Shown here: positions 1-10,196 of the stretch, piece by piece
Layout: the number at the start of each line of letters is the position of its first letter
How positions within the stretch are numbered: position 1 is the first letter of the stretch
NCBI RefSeq assembly: GCF_029893345.1
Contig: NZ_JARXVE010000008.1
Location: 186,001-250,000, forward strand
Direction of reading: 5' to 3'
Origin: Mycolicibacterium frederiksbergense
GTDB taxonomy: Bacteria; Actinomycetota; Actinomycetes; Mycobacteriales; Mycobacteriaceae
DNA length: 64,000 bases
The notes under the pieces: model-generated
Databases searched by the model: none
Seen by the model: the letters and a program-made list of their open reading frames with translations, nothing else
What the model was told of the DNA's origin: nothing
Program-made: the position numbers and the translations under genes

Positions 1-1820
<1,820 letters not shown>

Positions 1821-1865
1821 GTAACTCCCTTTCCCCTTTCGGGACTAGAAATTTTCGGACGAGAT

Positions 1866-4800
1866 CTACGCAAGGTCTTCCACAGAAGCCGATTCGTTGC
1901 GCGACAGGTTGATTCCCAGGTTCGCGGCAGCGCGCTCCAGGTCCTCGTCGTCACCGTCACGCATCTCGATCGCCGCGCCGTCGCTGGAGAGCACCTCGAC
2001 GTTGAGGCACAGCGACTGCAGTTCCTTGAGCAACACCTTGAACGACTCCGGAATACCGGGTTCGGGGATGTTCTCGCCCTTGACGATGGCCTCGTACACC
2101 TTGACCCGGCCGACGGTGTCGTCGGACTTGATGGTCAGCAGCTCCTGCAGCGTGTACGCGGCACCGTAGGCCTGCATCGCCCAGCACTCCATCTCGCCGA
2201 ACCGCTGGCCACCGAACTGCGCCTTACCGCCCAGCGGCTGCTGGGTGATCATCGAGTACGGGCCGGTGGAGCGAGCGTGGATCTTGTCGTCCACCAGGTG
2301 ATGCAGCTTGAGGATGTACATGTAGCCGACCGTCACCGGGTAGGGGAACGGTTCGCCACTGCGGCCGTCGAACAGACGCGCCTTGCCGTCGGCGTTGACC
2401 ATGACGTCACCATCGCGGTTCGGCAGCGTCGAGCCGAGCAACCCGGCCAGCTCCTCCTCGCGGGCTCCGTCGAACACCGGGGTGGACACGATGCTGTCGG
2501 TGGGAGCCGAGTAGAGCTCCTCGGGCAGCTTGCCCGCCCACTCCGGGGTCCCGGCCGCAACGTCGATGTTCCAACCGGCCTTGGCCACCCACCCCAGGTG
2601 GGTTTCCAGGATCTGGCCGATGTTCATACGACGCGGCACACCGTGGGTGTTCAGGATGATGTCCACCGGGGTGCCATCGGGCATGAACGGCATGTCCTCG
2701 ACGGGCAGGATCTTGCCGATGACGCCCTTGTTGCCGTGGCGTCCGGCCAGCTTGTCGCCGTCGGAGATCTTGCGCTTCTGGGCCACGTAAACGCGGACCA
2801 GCTCGTTGACGCCGGCCGGCAGGTCGTCGTCGTCGTCGCGGCTGAACACGCGGATGCCGATGACCTTGCCGGACTCGCCGTGCGGCACCTTCAGCGAGGT
2901 GTCGCGGACCTCGCGGGCCTTCTCACCGAAGATGGCACGCAGCAGGCGCTCCTCCGGGGTCAGCTCGGTCTCACCCTTCGGGGTGACCTTGCCGACCAGG
3001 ATGTCGCCGTCGCGGACCTCGGCCCCGATGCGCACGATGCCGCGCTCATCGAGATCGGCCAGCACCTCATCGGAGACGTTCGGGATGTCCCGGGTGATCT
3101 CCTCGGCGCCCAGCTTGGTGTCGCGGGCATCGATCTCGTGCTCTTCGATGTGGATCGAGGTGAGCACGTCCTCTTCGACCAGGCGGTTCGAGAGGATGAT
3201 CGCGTCCTCGTAGTTGTGGCCTTCCCACGGCATGATCGCCACGAGCAGGTTCTTGCCCAGGGCCATCTCACCGTTCTGGGTGCACGGCCCGTCGGCGACG
3301 ACCTGGCCGGCCTCCACGCGCTGCCCGGCGTCCACGATCGGACGCTGGTTGGCGCAGGTGCCGTGGTTGGACCGGGCGAACTTGCGCATCCGGTAGGTGT
3401 GCCGGGTGCCGTCGTCGGCCATCACGGTGATGTAGTCGGCGCTGACCTCTTCGACGACGCCCGACTTCTCCGAGACGATGACATCGCCGGCATCGATCGC
3501 GGCGCGCAGCTCCATGCCGGTACCGACCAACGGGGCCTCGCTGCGCACCAGCGGAACCGCCTGGCGCTGCATGTTGGCACCCATCAGGGCACGGTTGGCG
3601 TCGTCGTGCTCGAGGAACGGGATCATCGCGGTCGCGACCGACACCATCTGGCGCGGCGAGACGTCCATGTAGTCGACCTGATCGGCCGGGACGAACTCGA
3701 CCTCGCCGCCCTTCTTGCGGACCATGACGCGGTCTTCGGCAAAGACCTGAGCACCAGCGCCGTTGTCCTGCGTCGGCGAGTTGGCCTGCGCCACGACGTG
3801 GCGGTCCTCCTCGTCGGCGGTCAGGTAGTCGATCTGGTCGGTGACCACACCGTCGATGACCTTGCGGTACGGCGTCTCGATGAAGCCGAACGGGTTGACC
3901 CGGGCATACACCGACAGCGAGCCGATCAGACCGATGTTCGGACCCTCAGGAGTCTCGATCGGGCACATCCGGCCGTAGTGCGACGAGTGCACGTCGCGGA
4001 CCTCAAGACCGGCGCGCTCACGGGACAGACCGCCGGGGCCCAGCGCCGACAGGCGGCGCTTGTGGGTCAGACCCGACAGCGGGTTGTTCTGGTCCATGAA
4101 CTGCGACAGCTGGCTGGTGCCGAAGAATTCCTTGATCGCCGCCACGACGGGACGGATGTTGATCAGGGTCTGCGGCGTGATCGCCTCGACGTCCTGGGTG
4201 GTCATCCGCTCGCGGACGACGCGCTCCATGCGGGACAGGCCGACCCGGATCTGGTTCTGGATCAGCTCACCGACGGTGCGCAGACGACGGTTACCGAAGT
4301 GGTCGATGTCGTCGACGTCGACCGGAACCTCGACCCCGCCCGGAACGGTCATCGTGGTCTGGCCCTCGTGCAGGCGCACCAGGTACTCGATGGTCGCGAC
4401 GACGTCCTCTTCGGTCAGCGTCGAGGAGGTGATCGGCTGGCCGGCGTTCAGGCCCAGCTTCTTGTTCACCTTGTAGCGGCCGACGCGGGCCAGGTCGTAA
4501 CGCTTCTCCTTGAAGAACAGGTTCTCCAGCAGGGTCTGCGCCGACTCCTTGGTCGGCGGCTCGCCCGGACGCAGCTTGCGGTAGATGTCCAGCAGCGCCT
4601 CATCGGGACCGGCGGTGCTGTCCTTCTCCAGGGTGCCCATCATGATCTCGGAGAACCCGAAGCGCTCCACGATCTGCTCGCTGGTCCAGCCCAGCGCCTT
4701 GAGCAGCACGGTGACCGGCTGACGGCGCTTGCGGTCGATACGCACACCGACGGTGTCGCGCTTGTCGACGTCGAACTCCAGCCACGCACCGCGGCCGGGG

Positions 4801-5372
4801 ATCACCTTGACGCTGTGCAGCGTCTTCTCGGTGGACTTGTCGATGGTCTCGTCGAAGTACACACCGGGAGAGCGCACCAGCTGGCTCACCACGACACGCT
4901 CGGTGCCGTTGATGATGAAGGTGCCCTTCTCGGTCATCATCGGGAAGTCACCCATGAAGACCGTCTGGCTCTTGATCTCACCGGTGTTGTTGTTGATGAA
5001 CTCGGCCGTGACGAACAGCGGGGCCGCGTACGTCATGTCCTTGTCTTTGCACTCGTCGACCGGAGCCTTGACCTCATCGAAGCGCGGGTCGGAGAAGCTC
5101 AGCGACATCGAGCCGGAGAAATCCTCGATCGGAGAGAGCTCCTCGAGCACCTCTTCGAGGCCGCCCTTGGGATTCGCCTCACCGCGATCCACCGCCTTCT
5201 GGCGCCACGAATCGGAGCCGACCAGCCAATCGAAAGAATCGGTCTGAACGTCGAGTAGCCCCGGAACCTCAAGCGGTTCGCGGAGCTTGGCAAATGAAAC
5301 TCGGTTCGGTGCTCCTGGGACGGAGTTATTGGTGATAGCGTTCGCTGACTTGCTCTGGCTAGAGACTGCCAA
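1866..5372 (-). CDS. rpoB: RNA polymerase beta subunit
   Basis: Encodes the beta subunit of RNA polymerase, about 1168 residues, complete. The start is taken as TTG at 5372 because a GGAAGGA Shine-Dalgarno lies 6 nt upstream; an in-frame GTG at 5390 would add six residues (VLEGCI) without a ribosome site. The rifampicin region GTSQLSQFMDQNNPLSGL then THKRRLSALGPGGL carries the susceptible residues Asp, His and Ser at the three main resistance sites. The C-terminus ENIPEPGIPESFKVLLKELQ and final ESASVEDLA are typical of mycobacteria. Compared with remembered mycobacterial sequences it has Ser instead of Pro in DVHSSHYG and a few extra residues after VAQANSPT. rpoC follows 45 bp downstream. Confidence 0.99.
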   Translation of the reverse strand: MAVSSQSKSANAITNNSVPGAPNRVSFAKLREPLEVPGLLDVQTDSFDWLVGSDSWRQKAVDRGEANPKGGLEEVLEELSPIEDFSGSMSLSFSDPRFDEVKAPVDECKDKDMTYAAPLFVTAEFINNNTGEIKSQTVFMGDFPMMTEKGTFIINGTERVVVSQLVRSPGVYFDETIDKSTEKTLHSVKVIPGRGAWLEFDVDKRDTVGVRIDRKRRQPVTVLLKALGWTSEQIVERFGFSEIMMGTLEKDSTAGPDEALLDIYRKLRPGEPPTKESAQTLLENLFFKEKRYDLARVGRYKVNKKLGLNAGQPITSSTLTEEDVVATIEYLVRLHEGQTTMTVPGGVEVPVDVDDIDHFGNRRLRTVGELIQNQIRVGLSRMERVVRERMTTQDVEAITPQTLINIRPVVAAIKEFFGTSQLSQFMDQNNPLSGLTHKRRLSALGPGGLSRERAGLEVRDVHSSHYGRMCPIETPEGPNIGLIGSLSVYARVNPFGFIETPYRKVIDGVVTDQIDYLTADEEDRHVVAQANSPTQDNGAGAQVFAEDRVMVRKKGGEVEFVPADQVDYMDVSPRQMVSVATAMIPFLEHDDANRALMGANMQRQAVPLVRSEAPLVGTGMELRAAIDAGDVIVSEKSGVVEEVSADYITVMADDGTRHTYRMRKFARSNHGTCANQRPIVDAGQRVEAGQVVADGPCTQNGEMALGKNLLVAIMPWEGHNYEDAIILSNRLVEEDVLTSIHIEEHEIDARDTKLGAEEITRDIPNVSDEVLADLDERGIVRIGAEVRDGDILVGKVTPKGETELTPEERLLRAIFGEKAREVRDTSLKVPHGESGKVIGIRVFSRDDDDDLPAGVNELVRVYVAQKRKISDGDKLAGRHGNKGVIGKILPVEDMPFMPDGTPVDIILNTHGVPRRMNIGQILETHLGWVAKAGWNIDVAAGTPEWAGKLPEELYSAPTDSIVSTPVFDGAREEELAGLLGSTLPNRDGDVMVNADGKARLFDGRSGEPFPYPVTVGYMYILKLHHLVDDKIHARSTGPYSMITQQPLGGKAQFGGQRFGEMECWAMQAYGAAYTLQELLTIKSDDTVGRVKVYEAIVKGENIPEPGIPESFKVLLKELQSLCLNVEVLSSDGAAIEMRDGDDEDLERAAANLGINLSRNESASVEDLA

Positions 5373-5588
5373 GATGCATCCTTCCAGCACCTCATGCGAC
5401 TGCCCGGAGGGCTTCCGAAAGATCCGGGTGCCGGTCCGCTGGCCGCGATTCTGCGTCGGTTCGGCTGGCTTTCGCCTGTCCAGAACTCCGTACGCACGGC
5501 ACAGGACTAGAGGCTGAGCAACGCTCAGGCTAGAACTACGATGTGCAGATCAGGTGAGGTGGGCAGGATGGAGCCAGCGCAACGTCCA

Positions 5589-5617
5589 ACAATAGCGCAG
5601 AACGGCGCATTCCTCAA
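5589..5617 (-). promoter_or_regulatory. Putative rpoBC promoter
   Basis: On the minus strand a TTGAGG box (5612-5617) and a TATTGT box (5589-5594) are separated by exactly 17 bp, a good match to a SigA-type promoter. It reads toward rpoB with a predicted start about 210 bases upstream of the TTG codon. Additional promoters nearer the gene are possible; this call rests on pattern only. Confidence 0.5.
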
Positions 5618-5818
5618 CCACCACACATCCAATGCACGAGCTGGGTCATCCGGCGCTGGCTGGCATTCCTGAACCCCTCATACATGCTGCCCAACAGATT
5701 GGCCTTTCAGTGGCCGTCCGTCAAGAGGTGACGCGCCGAACTTGTGAGTTCCCTGCACGGTTCGCTGAATTGTCCCTGCCACCCATCGCCACGCCCCGGA
5801 AAACCCTGCCCGCAATCG

Positions 5819-5849
5819 AAAACGGGCTGATCCGAAATGGATCAGCCCG
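5819..5849 (-). terminator. Rho-independent terminator after mkl
   Basis: Perfect 11-bp inverted repeat (CGGGCTGATCC / GGATCAGCCCG, loop of 5) followed on the minus strand by TTTT. It lies 18 bp beyond the mkl stop codon and separates mkl from rpoBC transcription. Confidence 0.8.
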
Positions 5850-5867
5850 CGTCCGACGGTCAGGTTG

Positions 5868-6953
5868 TCAGCTCTGCTGCGGCACCTCGATGGCGCCGGT
5901 CGGAGCGTCCTCCTCGGCCGGGCGGCTGTGCCGCGCGGTCGGCTCGTCACCGAACTCGTGCACCGCGTACTTGTGCGTGCCGTCCAGGTCGTCGAGGATC
6001 GCGGCCTGCGCGGCCGGCGGCAGAGTGTGCAGAATCTCACGCACCCGGGCCTGCCGGCGGGCCACACCCTTGCGCTCGGGCATACCCGGGGTGGCGGTCA
6101 GCTGCGGCGGCACGCCCTCGATCTCCTCGACACCACCGTCGCTCTGGCCGGCGTCGAGCATCGCCTGCTCGGCGGCAGCGGTTGCCTCGTCCTTCTCCTC
6201 GGACATGCCGATCGGGCCGATCCGGCGACCGTTGAGGAATTGCTTGACCACCGGCTCTTCGCTGGTCAGCAGCACCTCACGGGGGCCGAACATGACCAGT
6301 TCCTTGCGGAACAGCATGCCGATGTTGTCCGGCACGGTGCGGGCGATGTTGATGTTGTGCGTCACGATCAGCACGGTTGCATCGATCTGGGCGTTGATGT
6401 CGATCAGCAGCTGGCTCAGGTAGGCGGTACGCACCGGGTCCAGACCGGAGTCCGGCTCGTCGCACAGGATGATCTGCGGATCCAGCACCAGGGCGCGGGC
6501 CAGACCGGCGCGCTTGCGCATACCACCGGAGATCTCGCCGGGGAACTTGTGCCCATCGTTGGGCATACCGACCAGCTCGAGCTTCTCCATGACGATGTTG
6601 CGGATTTCGCTCTCGGACTTCTTGGTGTGCTCACGCAGCGGGAACGCCGTGTTGTCGTAGATGTTCATCGAGCCGAACAGCGCGCCGTCCTGGAACAACA
6701 CCCCGAACAGCGTGCGGATCTCGTAGAGCTCCTTGGCCGAGCACTGCAGGATGTCGGTGCCGTCGATGACGATGGTGCCGCGTTCCGGGCGCAGCAGGCC
6801 GATCAGCGACTTCAGGAACACCGATTTACCGGTACCTGACGGGCCCAGCAGCACGCTGACCTCGCCAGCGGGGATCGACATCGTGACGTCTTCCCAGATC
6901 TTGGACGATCCGAAAGATTTGCTCAGCCCCGTCACATCGATTTGGACGCCCAT
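5868..6953 (-). CDS. mkl: Mce transporter ATPase Mkl
   Basis: ABC-type ATPase of about 361 residues, matching mycobacterial Mkl (Rv0655), the cytoplasmic motor shared by the Mce lipid/sterol import systems. Walker A is GPSGTGKS near residue 36, the signature is SGGMRKRAGLARAL, and Walker B is ILCDEPDSGLDP. After the nucleotide-binding domain (residues 1-250) comes the C-terminal extension typical of Mkl/MlaF, rich in Glu and Ala. Start ATG 6953 has a GGAAGGG ribosome site; an upstream in-frame start at 6980 lacks one. A TATGGT box at 7013-7018 upstream may be its own -10, which would fit the strong terminator separating it from rplL. Mce permease genes are not next to it, as usual in mycobacteria. 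Confidence 0.93.
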   Translation of the reverse strand: MGVQIDVTGLSKSFGSSKIWEDVTMSIPAGEVSVLLGPSGTGKSVFLKSLIGLLRPERGTIVIDGTDILQCSAKELYEIRTLFGVLFQDGALFGSMNIYDNTAFPLREHTKKSESEIRNIVMEKLELVGMPNDGHKFPGEISGGMRKRAGLARALVLDPQIILCDEPDSGLDPVRTAYLSQLLIDINAQIDATVLIVTHNINIARTVPDNIGMLFRKELVMFGPREVLLTSEEPVVKQFLNGRRIGPIGMSEEKDEATAAAEQAMLDAGQSDGGVEEIEGVPPQLTATPGMPERKGVARRQARVREILHTLPPAAQAAILDDLDGTHKYAVHEFGDEPTARHSRPAEEDAPTGAIEVPQQS

Positions 6954-7054
6954 CAAAGATCCCTTCCCCGTACAGCACACCGAGCCACCTGCTGCGGCCT
7001 GTGGCTTGAGTCACCATAGCGCACCAGGAATGCATCAAACACGATTGCACCCAT

Positions 7055-7093
7055 AAAAAAAGAACCCCCGGATCCGTGGGATCCGGGGGTTCT
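7055..7093 (-). terminator. Rho-independent terminator after rplL
   Basis: A 15-bp perfect inverted repeat (AGAACCCCCGGATCC and its complement, loop of 3) ends on the minus strand in a run of seven T. It lies 17 bp downstream of the rplL stop and is one of the clearest intrinsic terminators in the window. Confidence 0.9.
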
Positions 7094-7109
7094 GGTGTCC
7101 AGTTGTGGA

Positions 7110-7496
7110 CTACTTGACGGTGACGGAAGCGCCGGCAGCCTCGAGCTTGCTCTTGGCGTCCTCGGCGGCCTCCTTGGAGACCTTCTCCAGCAGCGGCTTG
7201 GGAGCGCTGTCGACCAGGTCCTTGGCTTCCTTCAGGCCCAGGCCGGAGACGATCTCGCGGACGACCTTGATGACGCCGATCTTCTTCTCGCCGGCACCCT
7301 CGAGGATGACGTCGAACTCGGACTGCTCCTCGGCGGCCTCGGCGGCGGCCGGGGCGGCACCGGCGACGGCGACGGCGACCGGAGCGGCGGCGGTGACCTC
7401 GAAGACCTCTTCGAACTGCTTCACGAACTCAGAGAGCTCCAGCAGGGTCATTTCCTTGAAGGCGTCGAGCAGTTCTTCGGTGGACAGCTTGGCCAT
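7110..7496 (-). CDS. rplL: 50S ribosomal protein L7/L12
   Basis: Complete 128-residue stalk protein. The N-terminal dimerisation domain (MAKLSTEELLDAFKEM) is followed by an Ala-rich hinge (residues 37-57) and the C-terminal factor-binding domain with EKKIGVIKVVREIVSGLGLK. It recruits and activates translational GTPases on the ribosome. rplJ lies 64 bp upstream on the same strand, forming the usual rplJL pair, and a strong terminator follows. Confidence 0.98.
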   Translation of the reverse strand: MAKLSTEELLDAFKEMTLLELSEFVKQFEEVFEVTAAAPVAVAVAGAAPAAAEAAEEQSEFDVILEGAGEKKIGVIKVVREIVSGLGLKEAKDLVDSAPKPLLEKVSKEAAEDAKSKLEAAGASVTVK

Positions 7497-7560
7497 GTTT
7501 ATGGTCCTTCCTGAATTTTCTTACAGATGTTGGGTGGATTGTGCGGTTGCGGTTAAGCCG

Positions 7561-8088
7561 CTACGCAGCCTCTTCGGCAGCCTTCTTCTCCTGCAGCGCG
7601 GCGGCGAGCCGGGCAACCTGAGAAGCGGGCGCGTTGAACAGGCCGGCGGCCTTGGACAGGTTGCCCTTCATGGCACCTGCCAGCTTGGCGAGCAGAACCT
7701 CGCGCGACTCGAGGTCGGCGATCTTCTCGACCTCGGCCATGGACAGCGCCTTGCCGTCCATGTAGCCGCCCTTGATGACGAGCGCCTTGTTGTCCTTGGC
7801 GAACTTCTTGAGCGCCTTGGCGGCGTCAACGGGCTCACCCTTGACGAACGCGATCGCCGTGGGACCGGCGAACAGCTCGTCGAGACCTTCAATGCCGGCT
7901 TCAGACGCGGCGCGCTTCACCAGAGTGTTCTTGGCGACGGTGTACGTGGCGGAGTCGCCGAGGGAACGACGCAGCTCAACCAGGTTCGCCACAGTCAGCC
8001 CGCGGAACTCGGTGACGACGGTGGCCGTCGACGCCTTGAACTGCTCGGCAATGTCGGCAACCGCCGTGGCCTTATCAGCCTTGGCCAT
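7561..8088 (-). CDS. rplJ: 50S ribosomal protein L10
   Basis: Complete L10, 175 residues, the stalk base that binds 23S rRNA and anchors L7/L12 dimers. The start ATG at 8088 has a perfect AAGGAG site 6 nt upstream. The conserved start MAKADKATAVADIAEQF and the FRGLTVANLVELRRSL segment identify it. The C-terminal helix that binds L7/L12 ends in KKAAEEAA. It is probably autoregulated through the structured leader immediately upstream (8089-8321). Confidence 0.97.
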   Translation of the reverse strand: MAKADKATAVADIAEQFKASTATVVTEFRGLTVANLVELRRSLGDSATYTVAKNTLVKRAASEAGIEGLDELFAGPTAIAFVKGEPVDAAKALKKFAKDNKALVIKGGYMDGKALSMAEVEKIADLESREVLLAKLAGAMKGNLSKAAGLFNAPASQVARLAAALQEKKAAEEAA

Positions 8089-8321
8089 GCATGCCTCCTT
8101 GTGGTGGGTTTCGGGCGTCCCGCCTCGAACCGCCAACCGGGCTGGTGCAGGTCCGGAAATGACGAACGCCCCGACGCAGACAGGTCGGGGCGCAGATATA
8201 TCCAGCACAATGCTGGCCTAGCCTCGTCCTCCTGCGTGGGCCGCCGGATATCTGTTGAACAGATGTTTCCGGACCTTCAACCGATTGCTCGGTGACCGAC
8301 GGTCTTCGGTGGAACGCGACC
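8089..8321 (-). promoter_or_regulatory. Putative structured leader of rplJL (L10 leader)
   Basis: The roughly 230-nt 5' region of rplJ contains a GC-rich hairpin at 8167-8192 (9-bp arms CGCCCCGAC/GTCGGGGCG, loop of 8) and further complementary stretches, and carries no gene. In many bacteria rplJ mRNA leaders bind the L10-L12 complex for feedback control. Position and structure fit that; the exact family match needs a covariance-model search. Confidence 0.5.
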
Positions 8322-8351
8322 AGCGTAGCCGAACACCCCTCGATCAGCCAA
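8322..8351 (-). promoter_or_regulatory. Putative rplJ promoter
   Basis: On the minus strand TTGGCT (8346-8351) and TACGCT (8322-8327) are spaced by 18 bp, upstream of the leader. The rest of the stretch up to 8447 shows no gene. Pattern-based call. Confidence 0.35.
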
Positions 8352-8447
8352 AACGGCCCACACTTTGCCACCCCTTGCACCGCGAGCGACCGTGTCTGCA
8401 CGCCAACACGCCGCAAAACCCGTACCTGCGCGGTCGCTCGCCGAGTG

Positions 8448-8864
8448 TCATAGCCCGCTGTCGACCACCAAAAGCGCGAACGCCGCCGCCAGCAGGCCGA
8501 CCCTCAGCCAGTGCAGGCGGTCCCAGCGGCGGGCGTCGGCACGCGAGATGTCGCCACCACCGGACCAGGCACCCACGCGATTGTTGATCGGCACCAGCAT
8601 GCTGAACGTCAACAGCATGACCAAACCCATCGCCACCGCCGCCGCGATGACCAGCGGCTCGGGTCGCATCGCCGCCGCGACGATCACCGACAGCACGACC
8701 ACGCCGTACCAGAACGGCATCACCGCGCCGAGAATGCGCGCACTCGCGCTGCGTGCCTGCATATAGGCGGCGTCCGGTAGCCGCTCCAGGATCGGGTGGA
8801 AGAACGCCGTCACCCCGAACTCGACACCGGTCAGTGATCCGGTCACCAGCACCGCGGCGATCAT
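8448..8864 (-). CDS. DUF1772-family (anthrone-oxygenase-like) membrane protein
   Basis: A 138-residue, mostly hydrophobic protein with about four membrane segments (residues roughly 1-20, 48-65, 68-90, 118-136). The pattern FFHPILERLPDAAYM and VPINNRVGAW matches the DUF1772 / anthrone oxygenase-like family. The start is taken at ATG 8864, preceded by GGAAGAAG. It is divergent from an HxlR regulator gene, a common pairing for this family, so it is probably controlled by that regulator, perhaps through the repeats at 8893-8924. The substrate is unknown. Confidence 0.75.
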   Translation of the reverse strand: MIAAVLVTGSLTGVEFGVTAFFHPILERLPDAAYMQARSASARILGAVMPFWYGVVVLSVIVAAAMRPEPLVIAAAVAMGLVMLLTFSMLVPINNRVGAWSGGGDISRADARRWDRLHWLRVGLLAAAFALLVVDSGL

Positions 8865-8892
8865 GACGACTTCTTCCACGTCATCGACACTG

Positions 8893-8924
8893 GTCAGTAA
8901 GCTGACAAAAAACAAGGTACTGAC
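8893..8924. promoter_or_regulatory. Candidate HxlR operator
   Basis: Between the divergent DUF1772 and HxlR genes lies a perfect inverted repeat GTCAG-TAAG-CTGAC (8893-8906), and CTGACAA recurs 18 bp further on (8920-8926). Symmetry and location suggest the binding site of the HxlR-family regulator. Confidence 0.45.
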
Positions 8925-8958
8925 AATTTTGGCAGCGCTGAATCGTTGGGAGTCCGCC

Positions 8959-9390
8959 ATGCCGGTGTCGAAGAAGGAGATCGGCGAATGCCCGATCGAC
9001 GCCACGCTGTCGGTCATCGACGGCCGCTGGAAGGGCACCATCCTGTGGCGGTTGGCCGATGGACCGATGCGCACGGCCGAGCTGCGCCGCAGCATCCCTG
9101 AGATCACCGAGCGCATGCTCATCCGGCATCTGCACGAGCTGGTCGCGGCCGGGATCATCGACCGCCACGACGCGGGCACCGTGCCACCGTGCGTGCACTA
9201 CTCGATCTCCGAGTACGGCAAGACGCTGGCGCCGGTGCTGCAGGCCCTGTGCGATTGGGGCCGCACCCACATGCAGATCCAGCAGGGAGCTCAGCCGCGC
9301 ACCAGGGCCGCCGCACCGACCAGTCCGGCATCCCCGCCAAGCTCGGCGGGGACCACCCGCAGCCCGCGCAGGAAGTCCAGTCCGGCGTAG
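8959..9390 (+). CDS. HxlR-family transcriptional regulator
   Basis: Winged-helix regulator with the family hallmark CPIDATLSVIDGRWKGTILW near residues 11-30 and RRSIPEITERMLIRHLHEL as recognition region. The start is taken at ATG 8959 (MPVSKKEIGE), since the upstream in-frame ATG at 8863 would include the operator-like repeats. The conserved domain ends near residue 112; the remaining 30 residues are Pro/Ser/Arg-rich low-complexity sequence read through the 3' end of the convergent ROK kinase gene, a 100-bp overlap. The family usually has 110-130 residues, so the tail may be a recent loss of the stop codon. It probably controls the divergent DUF1772 gene. Confidence 0.85.
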   Translation: MPVSKKEIGECPIDATLSVIDGRWKGTILWRLADGPMRTAELRRSIPEITERMLIRHLHELVAAGIIDRHDAGTVPPCVHYSISEYGKTLAPVLQALCDWGRTHMQIQQGAQPRTRAAAPTSPASPPSSAGTTRSPRRKSSPA

Positions 9391-10187
9391 TCCGCCAGCG
9401 CGGCCCGCAGCGGGTCGAACAGCAGCGCCCCGGACTTGGCCACTCCCCCGCCGATCACCACCAGGTCCAGGTCGCAGACCGCCCCCACCGAGGCGATCAT
9501 CGCCGCCAGTGCCCGCGCACTGCGCTGAAATGCCTCGAGTGCCAGCTCATCACCTTGTGCGGCCGCATCGCCCAATGCCTTGGCGTCGGTGCCGTCCCAG
9601 CCGTACCGACGGGCCCACCGCACCATGCTGGGTCCCGACGCGATGGTCTCCACGCAGCCGCGCCCACCGCACGTGCAGGGGTCGCCGCCGTCGGGGGCGA
9701 CCACCACATGGCCGACGTGCCCGGCGTTACCGGTGCGACCGTCGTAGGGCGCGCCGTCGAGCACCAGGCCGCCACCCACCCCGGTCGACACCACCATGCC
9801 GAGCAGGAATTGCACGCCCCGGCCGGCGCCGCACCATTGCTCACCCAGTGCCATGCACAACCCGTCACCACCGAGGCGCACCGGCAGCCGGGTGACGGCC
9901 GCAACCCGCTCGACGATCGGAAAACCCCGCCACTCGGTGATGTTGATCGGGCTGACGGTGCCATTGGGCAGGTCTATCGGCCCGGCCGACGCAACACCGG
10001 CACCGGTCGCGGCCCCGCCGGCCACCTGCATGGTCTCGGCGAGCAGCTTCTCGACCACGGCCCACACCGCCTCGGCGTCACCGTCCGGGGTGGGCAGCTG
10101 GGACCGGTGCACGAGCGCCCCGTCGGGGTCGACCAGGCCGGCGGCGATCTTGGTGCCGCCGATGTCGAGGGCCAGGCTCAGGGTCAC
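9291..10187 (-). CDS. ROK-family sugar kinase
   Basis: A 298-residue kinase of the ROK family, matching the Rv0650-type kinase next to rplJ in mycobacteria. ALDIGGTKIAAGLV at the N-terminus is the phosphate-binding motif. GNAGHVGHVVV with the zinc cluster CTCGGRGCVE (residues about 172-181) is the ROK signature, and VIGGGVAKS follows. The likely reaction is ATP-dependent phosphorylation of glucose or another hexose. The GTG start at 10187 has TAGGAG upstream and lies 9 bp after the preceding gene, so it is the last gene of a set with the alpha-mannosidase. This suggests it phosphorylates a released sugar, perhaps mannose; that part is inference. Confidence 0.85.
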   Translation of the reverse strand: MTLSLALDIGGTKIAAGLVDPDGALVHRSQLPTPDGDAEAVWAVVEKLLAETMQVAGGAATGAGVASAGPIDLPNGTVSPINITEWRGFPIVERVAAVTRLPVRLGGDGLCMALGEQWCGAGRGVQFLLGMVVSTGVGGGLVLDGAPYDGRTGNAGHVGHVVVAPDGGDPCTCGGRGCVETIASGPSMVRWARRYGWDGTDAKALGDAAAQGDELALEAFQRSARALAAMIASVGAVCDLDLVVIGGGVAKSGALLFDPLRAALADYAGLDFLRGLRVVPAELGGDAGLVGAAALVRG

Positions 10188-10196
10188 GTGGCACTC

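Larger units (their letters stand above)
5373..5867. other. rpoB upstream intergenic region
   Basis: A gene-free stretch of about 495 bp between mkl and rpoB. It holds the mkl terminator at its far end (5819-5849) and a promoter-like pair at 5589-5617 reading toward rpoB, which implies a long rpoB leader of roughly 200 bases. A small hairpin (CTGAGC, loop AAC, GCTCAG) lies in this leader around 5512-5526. Short open frames here have no recognisable protein features, and I call none of them a gene. Confidence 0.7.

Noticed and set aside
2277..5258. 993-codon open frame antisense to rpoB
   Set aside because: It mirrors the GC-rich codon positions of rpoB, has no recognisable domain and is rich in His/Asp/Val repeats, typical of antisense shadows in high-GC genomes.
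1866..5372. Rifampicin resistance substitution in RpoB
   Set aside because: The three main resistance positions carry wild-type Asp, His and Ser; the Ser in DVHSSHYG is outside the region and that position is variable between bacteria.
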